Positions 41,909-53,389 are shown, counted from the stretch's first letter. The stretch is 64,000 nucleotides of DNA from Prochlorococcus sp. AG-442-M23 (GCA_003209655.1 QCPW01000002.1:155904-219903), one strand, 5' to 3'. The notes: generated by a model from the letters alone, not told the origin. Translations and numbers: made by a program.

Positions 41909-42947
41909 TCATTTCAAGTCCTTCATTTATTGGTATTCCAGATAAAAGATTAAGATTTTGAATGGCTTGGCCTGTTTGACCTTTAATTAAATTATCTATT
42001 ACAGATAATATTATAATTCTTCCATTTCTATTATCGACCTTAACAGATATATGGATTTCATTTGTATTCTTTACCCATTTGGTTGAAGGATAAATATCAA
42101 CAGGTAAAACCTTGATATTTGAATGATTTCTATAGAAGTTATCTAATAGAATTTGACAATCAGATGAGGTTAAGCCTGGATCTCTTAATCTTCCATATAT
42201 AGTCGAATGCATACCTCTTACTATTGGTATTAAATGCGGTGTAAATAGTAATTCAATATCATGACCTGATATTAAACTTGCAATTTGTTCTATTTCAGAA
42301 GTATGCCTGTGATTTATCAATCCATATGCAGAAAGAGCATCTCCGCATTCTGAAAATAATAATTTTTGATTTGGGTCTCTTCCTCCACCTGAAGTTCCAC
42401 TTTTTGAATCAATTACAATACCTTCATTATCAATAATCCCTTGCGATAGAAATGGAATCAGAGGAATTAGAGCTGATGTAGGGTAACAGCCAGGACATGC
42501 AATTAATCTTGCTTTAGAAATATCATTTTTGTTAATTTCAGGAAGACCATAAACTGCCTCGTTACACAAATCATCATCATTTCTTTCATATCTAGCAGCC
42601 TCATTGGAATAGACTTTTTTCCATTGATCTAAGGATTTATATCTATAATCTGCTGACAGGTCTATTACTTTAACACCCTTTTCTAGTAAACCTCTAGTTA
42701 AAGTAGAAGAAATTCCATTAGGTAAGCAAAGTAATGCAACATTAGCTTTATTAGCAATACTTTCAATGGATATTTTTTCAATAAAAATATCCGATTCTAG
42801 ATTTATAAATGGGAAATTATCACTCCATTTTGATCCTGATGTTTTATTACCACCTAGATATGTGATTTTATAATTTTTATTATCTTTCAATAAATTTACT
42901 GCTTGTATTCCGCCGTATCCAGTAGCACCAAGTATTGCAACATTCAT
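41892..42947 (-). CDS. argC: N-acetyl-gamma-glutamyl-phosphate reductase
   Basis: MNVAILGATGYGGIQAVNLL; CPGCYPTSALIPL; SGTSGGGRDP. Confidence 0.96.
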   Translation of the reverse strand: MNVAILGATGYGGIQAVNLLKDNKNYKITYLGGNKTSGSKWSDNFPFINLESDIFIEKISIESIANKANVALLCLPNGISSTLTRGLLEKGVKVIDLSADYRYKSLDQWKKVYSNEAARYERNDDDLCNEAVYGLPEINKNDISKARLIACPGCYPTSALIPLIPFLSQGIIDNEGIVIDSKSGTSGGGRDPNQKLLFSECGDALSAYGLINHRHTSEIEQIASLISGHDIELLFTPHLIPIVRGMHSTIYGRLRDPGLTSSDCQILLDNFYRNHSNIKVLPVDIYPSTKWVKNTNEIHISVKVDNRNGRIIILSVIDNLIKGQTGQAIQNLNLLSGIPINEGLEMTNHYP

Positions 42948-43035
42948 ATCTTTTTATTGGCAGTCTTTAAGTTAGGATTATAAGTGTTTAGATAAATAAT
43001 ACTGAAAACACTTTTTTCTATATTGAATAGTAATA

Positions 43036-44769
43036 ATGAAAGAAACAAGTCCCAAATCAAATAATGGAACACTTTTGGACAATAATGAAGATTTTAAAAT
43101 AGAGTTTGATCCTATAAGTGACGCATTAGCTGCTATTAGAAATGGAGAATGTATAATTGTTGTTGATGACGAGAGAAGGGAAAATGAAGGAGATTTAATC
43201 TGTGCGGCACAGTTCGCAACTCCTCAACAAATCAATTTTATGGCTACAGAGGGAAGAGGACTAATATGTTTAGCAATGCAAGGCGACAAGTTAGATGCAT
43301 TAGATCTCCCTCTAATGGTTGACAGAAATACAGATGAAAATCAAACTGCTTTTACTATTTCTATAGATGCAGGTCCAGAGAATAATGTTACTACTGGAAT
43401 ATCAGCTGAAGATAGAGCTAAGACTATACAAGTTGCAATCAACCCTTCAACTAAGCCAGAGGATTTACGACGACCTGGACACATATTTCCATTAAGAGCT
43501 AAAAAGGGTGGGGTACTAAAAAGGGCAGGTCATACTGAAGCAGCTGTTGATATTGCTTCAATGTCTGGACTATATCCTGCAGGTGTTATTTGCGAAATTC
43601 AAAATGCGGATGGTTCTATGTCTAGACTTCCTCAACTTAAGGAATATGCAAAAGAATGGGGGATGAAGTTAATATCTATTGCAGACCTTATTAGTTATAG
43701 ATTTCAAACTGAAAGATTTGTATTTAGAAAATCTGATGCTGTCCTCCCAAGTATTTTTGGTAATTTCAAAGCTTATGGTTATGAAAACGAACTTGATGGT
43801 TCTGAACATATTGCACTAGTTAAACAAAAGTCAAATAAATTAAGTGAACCAGTTTTAGTAAGAATGCATTCAGAATGCTTAACAGGAGATGCTTTTGGAT
43901 CATTAAGATGTGATTGTAGACCACAACTAGAAGCTGCATTATCCAGAATTGAAAAAGAAGAGGAGGGTGTAGTTGTCTATTTAAGACAGGAAGGAAGAGG
44001 TATTGGTTTGATAAATAAATTAAAAGCTTACAGCTTGCAAGATGGTGGATTAGATACTGTGGAAGCAAATGAAAAATTAGGTTTTCCAGCAGATTTAAGG
44101 AATTACGGTGTTGGAGCTCAAATCTTATCTGATCTAGGAATTAAAAAGCTGAAACTTTTAACCAATAATCCAAGGAAGATAGCTGGATTAGGTGGTTATG
44201 GAATAGAGGTTACAGAGAGAGTACCATTAGTAATTTGTCCTAGTGATCATAATGCTGAATATTTAAATGTAAAAAGGAATAAGCTTGGTCACATGTTAGA
44301 CGAAGAAAAATTTGACGCTAGAAACATAGATCCATACATAGCTATATTCCTTGATGGTGAATATAAATCAATTGATTTAGTTCCAATTAAAAATAAAGCT
44401 TTTGAGTTTTGCAACGATAATCAGATAAATATAATTTTAGAAAGCTCACCCAGATTACAAGCTTTTTGGAATAGGCCAAAATTAGTTTGGAGAATATTGC
44501 ATGATAAAAAAAGGGACGATTTTACAATAAATGATAATGAAATTAAAAAGATAGAAATCTTTATTCAGTTGCTATCAGAATATAGTAAGAGCTCAAAAGT
44601 TGGAATTATCGTATCAAAAAATCTTGAACAAGCATTACACCCAAAAAACAGTATTAAATTGAAAAAAACAAAATTTTCGGCAAATAACGAAATTTTGTAT
44701 TCATCCACAAGGAAATTTAATCTTGATAGAGAAACCTTCAGTATTATATTTGATAAAACTTTATCCTAA
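43036..44769 (+). CDS. ribBA: Bifunctional DHBP synthase / GTP cyclohydrolase II with C-terminal extension
   Basis: [50 protein letters not shown]; ~140 aa after the GCH II core. Confidence 0.95.
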   Translation: MKETSPKSNNGTLLDNNEDFKIEFDPISDALAAIRNGECIIVVDDERRENEGDLICAAQFATPQQINFMATEGRGLICLAMQGDKLDALDLPLMVDRNTDENQTAFTISIDAGPENNVTTGISAEDRAKTIQVAINPSTKPEDLRRPGHIFPLRAKKGGVLKRAGHTEAAVDIASMSGLYPAGVICEIQNADGSMSRLPQLKEYAKEWGMKLISIADLISYRFQTERFVFRKSDAVLPSIFGNFKAYGYENELDGSEHIALVKQKSNKLSEPVLVRMHSECLTGDAFGSLRCDCRPQLEAALSRIEKEEEGVVVYLRQEGRGIGLINKLKAYSLQDGGLDTVEANEKLGFPADLRNYGVGAQILSDLGIKKLKLLTNNPRKIAGLGGYGIEVTERVPLVICPSDHNAEYLNVKRNKLGHMLDEEKFDARNIDPYIAIFLDGEYKSIDLVPIKNKAFEFCNDNQINIILESSPRLQAFWNRPKLVWRILHDKKRDDFTINDNEIKKIEIFIQLLSEYSKSSKVGIIVSKNLEQALHPKNSIKLKKTKFSANNEILYSSTRKFNLDRETFSIIFDKTLS

Positions 44770-45203
44770 ACTAAACTTGCTTTTATAATTTTTGAACCGT
44801 TTGAAAGTTTTAAGACAATATCCATATCTTCAGTTTTTCCAAAAACTGTATGAAATCCATCTAAATGAGGCTGCGCTTCATAAACTATAAAAAATTGACT
44901 ACCACCAGTATCTTTGCCTGCATGTGCCATAGAAAGTGATCCTTTGAGATGTTTATTACTATTAATTTCACATTTGATATTGTATCCAGGACCTCCTGTG
45001 CCAGGCATACCTGATGATCCTTGCCGAGTATTAGGGCAACCCCCTTGGGCCATGAAACCAGGGATAACACGATGAAATGCTAAGCCATCGTAAAATCCCT
45101 CACTTATTAATTTTGTAAAATTATTAACTGTATTAGGTGCCGCATCAGAAAATAATTCAATATTAATATTTCCTGCATCAGTTTCAAATAGAGCTTTGGT
45201 CAT
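44766..45203 (-). CDS. Peptidyl-prolyl cis-trans isomerase (cyclophilin type)
   Basis: [32 protein letters not shown]...[23 protein letters not shown]. Confidence 0.95.
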   Translation of the reverse strand: MTKALFETDAGNINIELFSDAAPNTVNNFTKLISEGFYDGLAFHRVIPGFMAQGGCPNTRQGSSGMPGTGGPGYNIKCEINSNKHLKGSLSMAHAGKDTGGSQFFIVYEAQPHLDGFHTVFGKTEDMDIVLKLSNGSKIIKASLV

Positions 45204-45236
45204 CGTAAATGTTTTCTTTAATATCTATTTTAGAGG

Positions 45237-45644
45237 TTAAAGGAGCTTTTCAAGATTCTCCTTAATGGAATTTAAATCTACATTATCCTCTTTGCTTTCA
45301 TTAATACTCCAATTATCCACTTCAAGATTTTTTTGAGGTGGAGAGATTAACAATCTATCTTCAACTGTTTTTGGAACAAAATTCCTCTCAACTAATTTAC
45401 ATTCATAGTTTAAATTTGCACAAAAATCCCTTATCTCATCAATGTTGATAATTTCTACAGTTGGTAGTGGAAAATCTTGTGCCTCTAATAGGCCGCAATA
45501 TCGTTCAGCATCATCTTTTTCCTCAAACATTAAGACTATAGTCCTACCTCTTAGTTCAATTGAATGAATACCTTCCTTTTCAGTTTGGGAGTTATATAGT
45601 AAAACAAAAACATTCATAAAAACATTTTTAATATGATCATACAA
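45237..45644 (-). CDS. DUF3110 family protein
   Basis: MNVFVLLYNSQTEKEGIHSIELRGRTIVLMFEEKDDAERYCGLLEAQDFPLPTVE. Confidence 0.8.
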   Translation of the reverse strand: MYDHIKNVFMNVFVLLYNSQTEKEGIHSIELRGRTIVLMFEEKDDAERYCGLLEAQDFPLPTVEIINIDEIRDFCANLNYECKLVERNFVPKTVEDRLLISPPQKNLEVDNWSINESKEDNVDLNSIKENLEKLL

Positions 45645-45651
45645 TATTTAA

Positions 45652-46596
45652 TTATCTTTCAGATAGTGATAACTCTTGAAGCCTCGTATACAATGCTATT
45701 TCTTCATCATTAGTATCTGCTGGAATAACAACTAGAATTTCAACGAACTGATCACCTATATTATCTCCGGAGATTAATCCTCTACCCTTAAGCCTTAATA
45801 ATCTTCCTGTTGATGATTTTGGTGGCACTTGAAGAGTAACATTTCCATCAAGAGTAGGAACATCTACAGCACAACCAAGGAGAGCATCCGGGGGAAATAA
45901 CTCCAACTTATATAAAACACGTAAACCATCAATGCGAAGACCATTTTCAGTTTGGACTTTTAATTGCAAATAATGATCCTTTCCTCCTTTGGCAACATTC
46001 TCTAATCTTAATCTCCAACCATCTCCAGCAAATGGTGGAGTATCAACTTCTACAACTGTTTGATCCTCAAGTTCTATCAATATAGAAGCACCATTCAAAG
46101 CTTCATCTGGGGTTAATTCAATAATAGTTTCTATATCTTGATAAAGTTTTACTGGGGGTGGTTCATCTGGTGATGTGGCTGGGTAACCATAATTTTCAAA
46201 TTTATCGTCATTTAAACTTTCTTCAAACTCTTCATCTTCATAAATATCCTTTGATTTATCAACATATTCTTCTTTAAATGAATCTGATTCATATTCAAAT
46301 CCGAATAATGAATTAAGGTAATCTTGATATTCAGGAAAGCCTGTCCTAAAGTTATTATCATTGCGATCATTAAAAGGATTTACATTATTGTTTTTATTTC
46401 TTTTTTCAGGATCGCGTAAGAATTCATAAGCTTCATTAATTAGTTTAAATCTATCTTCAGCGTTAATATCATTTTTATTTAAATCTGGATGCCATTTTCT
46501 TGCTTCCCTTCGAAAAGCTTTTTTGAGTTCAATATCGTCAAATTCGTAGGATAAACCTAAAATCGACAAGTAGTCTTTTTTAGAGGAAGTAGTCAT
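45652..46596 (-). CDS. dnaJ: DnaJ-type co-chaperone (J-domain plus C-terminal domain, no Zn-finger)
   Basis: KDYLSILGLSYEFDDIELKKAFRREARKWHPDLNKND; start placed at MTTSSKK; overlaps dnaK 3' end. Confidence 0.9.
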   Translation of the reverse strand: MTTSSKKDYLSILGLSYEFDDIELKKAFRREARKWHPDLNKNDINAEDRFKLINEAYEFLRDPEKRNKNNNVNPFNDRNDNNFRTGFPEYQDYLNSLFGFEYESDSFKEEYVDKSKDIYEDEEFEESLNDDKFENYGYPATSPDEPPPVKLYQDIETIIELTPDEALNGASILIELEDQTVVEVDTPPFAGDGWRLRLENVAKGGKDHYLQLKVQTENGLRIDGLRVLYKLELFPPDALLGCAVDVPTLDGNVTLQVPPKSSTGRLLRLKGRGLISGDNIGDQFVEILVVIPADTNDEEIALYTRLQELSLSER

Positions 46597-48577
46597 TGTC
46601 CCATGGATCGTCGTCCCTAGAATTACCATACCTCGAATTTCTATAATTACTATTTATTTGGTTATCCCAGGGATCATCTTCCCAATAGTCATCTGAAAAT
46701 AATTCATCTTTTAATGATCCAAATGTGTTTTTAATACTTTGTAAGGGATTACTATCAATTTTTTTCTCAGCAGCAATTCTTCTATTTAAACCGAAAAGTG
46801 CTTCTTGTAATGAGCTTACAGAAATTTCTAATTCTTGAGGATCATCATCATCTATAAACTCTTCCACGTCTTGAATTGCTAATTCTACAGCCCTCTGCTG
46901 TCGTTCTGCTCCATATGGACCAAACTCTAGCGATGCGTCTCTTAATCTTCTCTCTGCTTGAGCAATTAATGTTAGAGCATTGTTTTTTCTATCTATAACT
47001 GATCTTTTAATCCTATCTTCTGCTGCTTTAGATTTAGCCTCAGCAATCATCTTATTAATTTCTTGTTCATTTAAATTCGAACCACCAGAAATACTTACTG
47101 TTTGCTTCCTTCCGGTAGTTCTATCAGTAGCACTGACCTCTAATAAGCCATTTGCATCAATATCGAAAGCAACTTGAACTTGAGGAATACCTCTCGGCGC
47201 TGGAGGTATTCCTGACAATCTAAATTTACCCAATGATTTATTCTCCGAGGCTAAAGGCCTCTCGCCTTGTCTTACTTGAACTACAACAGATGATTGATTA
47301 GATTCTGATGTACTAAAAACATCTGATTGTCTTACTGGTATGGGGGTATTACGTGGTATAAGAACTTTCATTAGACCACCAATAGTCTCTAATCCTAAAG
47401 ATAAAGGGGTCACATCATTTAAAAGGAGGTCCCGTAAATCACCATTAATAATTCCTGATTGAATTGCAGCTCCTATAGCTACAACCTCATCAGGATTTAC
47501 AGATTGACAAGGTTCATTAGGTACAAGAGTTTTTACTAGTTGTTGCACCATAGGTATACGAGTACTACCTCCAACAAGAACAACTTCATCGATTTCATCA
47601 GCTTCCCAACCAGAATCATCTAATGCAACCTGAACAGGTTCAAGTAATCTATCTAAAAGATCCTCAGATAACGATTCAAATAGTTTCCTATCAAATTCCT
47701 CCTCTATATGTAGTGGACCATCATCACTAGTGGTAATAAAAGGTAATGAAATTTTCGTTTTTTGTAAACCTGACAATTCACATTTAGCCTTTTCTGCCGC
47801 TTCAGTAAGTCTTTGAAGAGCTTGTCTATCTCGTCTTAAATCAATTTTATGTTTCTCAAGGAAACCTTCAGCAAGCCAATCAACTATTTTAGAGTCAAAA
47901 TTATTGCCTCCTAGCTGTGTATCTCCACAAGTAGCTTTTACATCAAAAACACCATTAGATATCCTTAACAAGGAAACATCAAAAGTACCTCCACCTAAAT
48001 CAAAAACCAATACATTATTAGATGAACTTTTTTCAAAACCATATGCTAAAGCAGCAGCAGTAGGTTCATTTAAAATTCTTTTAACTTTTATCCCAGCTAG
48101 TACTGCAGAATCTTTTGTAGCTTGCCTTTGAGACTCATTAAAATAAGCAGGAACTGTAATTACAGCCGAATCAATTGAATCTCCTAAATAAGTTTCTGCA
48201 TCATTTATTAATTTACGTATTATTGAGCTTACTAACTCCTCAGGAGCATACTCACGTTCAGTAAATGGACTAAGAATTCTTACATTTCCATTGTCATTAG
48301 ATTTAACATTATAGGGAACAGAAATACTTGTTTCATCAAGTTCATCCCAATCACGTCCTATAAATCTCTTTAAATTATAAAAAGTATTTTTAGGGTTTAA
48401 AACAAGTTGTCTGCGAGCTTGATCACCGATAACAATTTCAGAATTTTTAGTGAAACCAACTATTGAAGGTGTAGTTCTTGTACCTTCTGAATTTGCTATT
48501 ATAATTGGCCGACCGGCTTCTATAACTCCTACGACGGAGTTTGTGGTACCCAAATCAATTCCAACTATTTTCCCCAT
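46580..48577 (-). CDS. dnaK: Hsp70 chaperone DnaK
   Basis: MGKIVGIDLGTTNSVVGVIE; VPAYFNESQRQATKDSA; FDLGGGTFDVSLL. Confidence 0.96.
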   Translation of the reverse strand: MGKIVGIDLGTTNSVVGVIEAGRPIIIANSEGTRTTPSIVGFTKNSEIVIGDQARRQLVLNPKNTFYNLKRFIGRDWDELDETSISVPYNVKSNDNGNVRILSPFTEREYAPEELVSSIIRKLINDAETYLGDSIDSAVITVPAYFNESQRQATKDSAVLAGIKVKRILNEPTAAALAYGFEKSSSNNVLVFDLGGGTFDVSLLRISNGVFDVKATCGDTQLGGNNFDSKIVDWLAEGFLEKHKIDLRRDRQALQRLTEAAEKAKCELSGLQKTKISLPFITTSDDGPLHIEEEFDRKLFESLSEDLLDRLLEPVQVALDDSGWEADEIDEVVLVGGSTRIPMVQQLVKTLVPNEPCQSVNPDEVVAIGAAIQSGIINGDLRDLLLNDVTPLSLGLETIGGLMKVLIPRNTPIPVRQSDVFSTSESNQSSVVVQVRQGERPLASENKSLGKFRLSGIPPAPRGIPQVQVAFDIDANGLLEVSATDRTTGRKQTVSISGGSNLNEQEINKMIAEAKSKAAEDRIKRSVIDRKNNALTLIAQAERRLRDASLEFGPYGAERQQRAVELAIQDVEEFIDDDDPQELEISVSSLQEALFGLNRRIAAEKKIDSNPLQSIKNTFGSLKDELFSDDYWEDDPWDNQINSNYRNSRYGNSRDDDPWDNDYFL

Positions 48578-48792
48578 AGTGTTACTTGATTAATTAAAAG
48601 TTATCTACAACTAATAATTTAATCAATTTAAATTTTTTAATATGTACATATAATAGTAAAAATCAAATATTTTCAACTTTATTTAAATAAATAAGATTAT
48701 TTATAACTTGTCAAAAAAATTACTATCTATTTTAAAACATTCTTTACAAACAAAAATGTTGATGTGGTTAACCAAAATAAACTAATATAAAA

Positions 48793-48879
48793 CGGAGAGA
48801 GAGGGATTCGAACCCTCGATAAAGTTGCCCCTATACAGCATTTCCAGTGCTGCGCCTTCAACCACTCGGCCACCTCTCC
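48793..48879 (-). tRNA. tRNA-Ser (anticodon GGA)
   Basis: Reverse strand GGAGAGGTGGCCGAGTGGTTGAAGGCGCAGCACTGGAAATGCTGTATAGGGGCAACTTTATCGAGGGTTCGAATCCCTCTCTCTCCG; long variable arm, G discriminator. Confidence 0.95.
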
Positions 48880-48928
48880 CAAGATAATTATCTTAACCCT
48901 TTATCATCCCATTTTTGAGGAAAGTTAT

Positions 48929-49303
48929 TTGAAAAAGACTTTCACAGTCACGATTAAAAATAAGCAAACCGGAAAGGTCTACCAAGAGCAGGTTAATAGT
49001 GATGCTTATATACTTAAGGAATTTGAAAAGAGAGGTTTCAAACTTGCATTTTCATGTAGAAATGGTTGCTGTACAAGTTGTGCAGTTAAAATAATATCTG
49101 GTTCTTTGCAACAACCTGAAGCCATGGGTGTATCTCAATCCTTAAAAGAAAAAGGTTATGCACTACTTTGTGTTGCTAAAGCAACTTCAGATCTTGAGGT
49201 GGAAACTACTTATGAAGATGAAGTTTACGATTTACAATTTGGACAATATTTTGGGAAGGGAAGTACAAGAGTTGCGCCACCATGGGAATTTGAGGAAGAA
49301 TAA
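48929..49303 (+). CDS. 2Fe-2S ferredoxin
   Basis: AFSCRNGCCTSCAVKIISG...YALLCVAKATSDLEVET; TTG start. Confidence 0.9.
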   Translation: MKKTFTVTIKNKQTGKVYQEQVNSDAYILKEFEKRGFKLAFSCRNGCCTSCAVKIISGSLQQPEAMGVSQSLKEKGYALLCVAKATSDLEVETTYEDEVYDLQFGQYFGKGSTRVAPPWEFEEE

Positions 49304-49308
49304 TTATC

Positions 49309-50157
49309 ATGTTTAAATTAAATGAAATAGATGAACTTGCAAATAAAGTAAACATATCCAGTTTGTATGAAGTAGCCAAGAACTCCGCTCAAATTGGTAA
49401 TGAAATTCTAAAATTGAATTACAATAAAATTCAGAAAATATCATCAAAGGGTAGGAAAGGTGATCTTGTAACCAATGTAGATTTGGAAGTTGAAAATAAA
49501 ATAAAAGAATATTTAATAGAAAAAACACCAAACATATCTATCAATGCAGAGGAGTCGGGGAAATTAAATAAATCCTCGGATTTAACATGGTGTATAGACC
49601 CATTAGACGGTACAACAAATTATTCCCATGGTTACCCTTTTTTTGGAACATCTATTGGTCTTGTATATAAAAACAAGCCAATTATAGGGGCTATATCAGT
49701 ACCTTATTTAAATGAATTATATTCAGCCTGCATCGGTTTAGGATCATTCTGCAATGATAGTGAACTTAGAGTATCGAGTCCTTCTAATCTTTCTGATAGT
49801 TTACTCGTAACTGGTTTCTCTTATGACAGATTTGAGATAGAGGATAATAATTATGCTGAATTTTGTTATTTAACACATAAAACTAGAGGAGTTAGAAGAG
49901 GAGGAGCAGCAGCAGTTGATCTAGCATTTGTTGCTGCAGGTAAGGTTGATGGATACTGGGAGAGAGGATTAGAGGTATGGGACCTAGCGGCCGGTGCTAT
50001 TATTGTTAAAGAAGCTGGTGGTATTATTTCTGATTATCCATCAGGAAAATTTAATTTAAGTTCTGGAAGAATTTTAGCTTGTTCTCCCAGCCTTGAAAAT
50101 GAATTAAAAAATGAACTAGATAAAGTTTCACCATTTAAAAAAAATCTCTATACCTAA
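49309..50157 (+). CDS. Inositol monophosphatase family protein
   Basis: GRKGDLVTNVDLEVENKI; WCIDPLDGTTNYSHGYPFFGTSIGL; WERGLEVWDLAAGAIIVKEAGG. Confidence 0.92.
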   Translation: MFKLNEIDELANKVNISSLYEVAKNSAQIGNEILKLNYNKIQKISSKGRKGDLVTNVDLEVENKIKEYLIEKTPNISINAEESGKLNKSSDLTWCIDPLDGTTNYSHGYPFFGTSIGLVYKNKPIIGAISVPYLNELYSACIGLGSFCNDSELRVSSPSNLSDSLLVTGFSYDRFEIEDNNYAEFCYLTHKTRGVRRGGAAAVDLAFVAAGKVDGYWERGLEVWDLAAGAIIVKEAGGIISDYPSGKFNLSSGRILACSPSLENELKNELDKVSPFKKNLYT

Positions 50158-50175
50158 AATTTGTAAAATATTAAA

Positions 50176-51327
50176 ATGACAGATATAAAGGAAATTAAAT
50201 TAGTCGATGTCAAAAATAACTCTAATATCATAAATAATTTAAATAGTATTTATAAACTATGGGGTTATGAAGAGGTTTCACCCTCATTTATTAATACCTT
50301 AGAGACGATAAAAGGCCGTGGCATTATTGATGAAAATCAAGTTGTGGGAATAGTAAGTAATAATTCATTATGTCTTAGGCCAGAAATGACAACATCTATT
50401 GTTAAATTATCATCTACTAGATTAATAAATAAGAAAAGACCTATAAGATTATTCACCAATGGAATGGTTTTTGATAAAAAACAAAATAATAAAAATACAT
50501 TTAATTTACAAGAGAAGCTGCAGAGTGGAATTGAATTAATTGGATATGATACAAAATACCCAGAAATTGAAGTTATTAATATTTTGTTTGATGCAATCGA
50601 TAATATTAATTTGAAGGATAGTTGTAATTTATTTCTACTAGTAAGCACCACAAAAATAATGGATTTAATCTTAAATAAATATAAGAATAATAATTTTGAA
50701 GAAATTAAGAAAAGTCTGGTTAATTTTGATCAAGATAATTTATCTAAATTAGGAATTGATGAGGATGATAAATATATTCTTAAAGATATCTTATTCACTA
50801 GAGGAGAACCTACTGAAATATTAAAAAAATTGAAAACTAAATATGGCGCAAGTAAAACTTTAGATGACTTAAATTATTTATTTGAAACATTATCAAAAAT
50901 ATCAAATAAATATGGTGTTAAATTACAACTTGATCCCACATTTCAACCTCACTTGAATTTATATGAAGGAATAGTTTTTCAACTAATAGGGGATAATGGT
51001 AAAAATAAAAGCGTGATAGCAAAAGGGGGAAGATATGATGAATTAGTAAGATTCTTTAGTCCTAGTGAGAAAATCTTAAATGGTATTGGATTTACAATTT
51101 CAATAGACATTTTAAGAAATTTGGTTAGAGAAGAAAAGACAGATAAAAAAAAGATTTTATTAATGTTTAAGGATTCTTATTTGTTAGAAAAAGGTATGAA
51201 TGAACAAAAAGAACAACAGAAAAGAGGAAATATTGCTGTCTTACACTTAAATCCATGTGATGACTTGGCTAAAGCCAATCAAATAATGAAAGAAAATAAT
51301 TGTAGTGAGATTTTGTGGGTTAAATAA
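50176..51327 (+). CDS. hisZ: ATP phosphoribosyltransferase regulatory subunit-like (HisZ)
   Basis: Class II synthetase-like fold: WGYEEVSPSF, LRPEMTTSIVKLSSTR, GGRYDELVRFF. Confidence 0.8.
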   Translation: MTDIKEIKLVDVKNNSNIINNLNSIYKLWGYEEVSPSFINTLETIKGRGIIDENQVVGIVSNNSLCLRPEMTTSIVKLSSTRLINKKRPIRLFTNGMVFDKKQNNKNTFNLQEKLQSGIELIGYDTKYPEIEVINILFDAIDNINLKDSCNLFLLVSTTKIMDLILNKYKNNNFEEIKKSLVNFDQDNLSKLGIDEDDKYILKDILFTRGEPTEILKKLKTKYGASKTLDDLNYLFETLSKISNKYGVKLQLDPTFQPHLNLYEGIVFQLIGDNGKNKSVIAKGGRYDELVRFFSPSEKILNGIGFTISIDILRNLVREEKTDKKKILLMFKDSYLLEKGMNEQKEQQKRGNIAVLHLNPCDDLAKANQIMKENNCSEILWVK

Positions 51328-51353
51328 AACCTTTTAAAAGGTTATTTAAGTTT
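51328..51353 (+). terminator. Possible terminator downstream of hisZ-like gene
   Basis: Perfect palindrome AACCTTTTAAAAGGTT followed by ATTTAAGTTTTT. Confidence 0.35.
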
Positions 51354-51445
51354 TTAAATTCATATATTGTTCGGACAATACTCCTAATAAAACTTGATTA
51401 ACTAGTTTTTAGGAAATAGTATTTTATATATTTGATTTTTTTTAA

Positions 51446-53350
51446 ATGGAAAAAGGCGAAATTCGTATTAATACCGAAAATATTTTCCCAATTATCAAAA
51501 AGGCAGTATATTCTGACCATGAAATCTTTTTAAGAGAACTTGTTAGTAACGGTGTTGACGCAATAAGTAAACGAAGAATGGCCTCTATGGCTGGCGACTG
51601 CGAAAATACTGAAGAAGCTCAAGTAAAAATATCTATTGACCGAGAGAAAAATACCCTAACAATTTCTGATAATGGAATTGGAATGAATGATGAAGAAATT
51701 AAGAAGTACATAAACCAAGTAGCATTCTCGAGCGCAGAAGAATTCCTAACAAAATACAAAAAAGATAATGATGAATTTATAGGTCATTTTGGACTTGGTT
51801 TTTATTCAAGTTTCATGGTGGCAGATAGAGTTGATATATTAACTAAGTCAGCAATTCAAGAATCAAAAGCTTTCAAATGGTCTTGTGATGGATCGCCCAA
51901 TTTCACATTAGAGGAGGCAGAAAGAGAGACAATAGGTACAGATGTAGTACTTCACCTACTTGAAGAAGAAAAAGAGTTTATTGAGCCTGAAAGGATTAAA
52001 TCATTAATAAAAAAATATTGTGATTTTATGCCAATAGATGTCTTATTAGAAGGTGAGACAATTAATAAAAAAAATCCTCCTTGGAGAAAACAACCTAGTG
52101 AATTAAAAGATGAAGATTATATTGAGTTATATAAATACCTTTATCCTTTTCAGGGAGATCCACTTTTATGGATTCATCTAAATACAGATTATCCATATGA
52201 CATACAAGGAATATTGTATTTCCCTAAATTGTCTGGTAGAGCTGACTGGGAAAAAGGAGAAATTAAACTGTTTTGTAATCAAGTATTCGTAAGCGATTCA
52301 ATTAAAGAAATAGTACCAAAATATCTTTTACCTCTAAGAGGGGTAATTGACTCTACAGATATACCACTAAATGTTAGTAGAAGCGCATTACAAACAGACA
52401 GAAAAGTAAGATCTATTTCATCATTTATCTCAAAAAAAATTGCTAATAAATTGAAGGATTTGATAAAAAATTCTCCAGAATTTTATTCGGAGATATGGGA
52501 TTCCATCTCTGCTTTTATTAAAATAGGTGCTATAGAAGATGAAAAATTTGCTGATTTAGTCAATAACAGTATAATTTTCGAAACGATCATAAATTCAGAG
52601 AAAGACGTAACTAAAGATATTGAAAATAAATCACTTATCAAATCCAATGATAAATATTTCACAACTCTCGCAAATTATAAAGAACGAAATAAGATAACTG
52701 ATTCTAAAAAAATAATTTACTGTTCAGATTTGATTGCTCAGTCAAGTGCATTAAATATCTGTTTATCTGATAACAAAGAAGTTATAAAATCAGATCCATT
52801 AATTGATGCACAATTTCTACCATGGTTAGAAAGTAAAAACGAAGATTATCAATTCCAAAGAGTTGATTCAGAAATAAATGAACTAGAAGATAAAGAATCT
52901 AAAGAAATTGTAGATAAGGATGGCAAATCAAACACAGATACTCTTAGAGATACGATCGTTAAAGCACTTAACAATGAGAAAGTAACAGTTAAAGTGCAGT
53001 CACTTCAAAGTAAAGCTGCTCCACCTGCGATGATCTTGCTTCCAGAACAAATGAGAAGAATTAATGATATGGGGGCTTACATGGAACAAAAGATGCCTGG
53101 CTTACCTGAATATCATGTTCTCTTAATTAACAAAGTACATCCACTTATTGTTGGCCTTAATAAAATTACAGGCAATAAAATTATAATTGATAAAAAAGAT
53201 CCTATTGAAAATCCATTAGCATCTAAAATTGCTAATCATGTTTACAATATGGCTAAACTATCAGTTGGTGGATTAGATCAAGAACAGATTATTAATTTAC
53301 AAAATAATAATGCCGAATTAATTTCAGAATTGCTTAAATCAATAAATTGA
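51446..53350 (+). CDS. htpG: Hsp90 chaperone HtpG
   Basis: IFLRELVSNGVDAISKRR; ISDNGIGMNDEEI; GHFGLGFYSSFMVAD. Confidence 0.96.
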   Translation: MEKGEIRINTENIFPIIKKAVYSDHEIFLRELVSNGVDAISKRRMASMAGDCENTEEAQVKISIDREKNTLTISDNGIGMNDEEIKKYINQVAFSSAEEFLTKYKKDNDEFIGHFGLGFYSSFMVADRVDILTKSAIQESKAFKWSCDGSPNFTLEEAERETIGTDVVLHLLEEEKEFIEPERIKSLIKKYCDFMPIDVLLEGETINKKNPPWRKQPSELKDEDYIELYKYLYPFQGDPLLWIHLNTDYPYDIQGILYFPKLSGRADWEKGEIKLFCNQVFVSDSIKEIVPKYLLPLRGVIDSTDIPLNVSRSALQTDRKVRSISSFISKKIANKLKDLIKNSPEFYSEIWDSISAFIKIGAIEDEKFADLVNNSIIFETIINSEKDVTKDIENKSLIKSNDKYFTTLANYKERNKITDSKKIIYCSDLIAQSSALNICLSDNKEVIKSDPLIDAQFLPWLESKNEDYQFQRVDSEINELEDKESKEIVDKDGKSNTDTLRDTIVKALNNEKVTVKVQSLQSKAAPPAMILLPEQMRRINDMGAYMEQKMPGLPEYHVLLINKVHPLIVGLNKITGNKIIIDKKDPIENPLASKIANHVYNMAKLSVGGLDQEQIINLQNNNAELISELLKSIN

Positions 53351-53389
53351 GTCTTGTGTTAGAATTTTTAAAGATATAACTCAAAAAAT

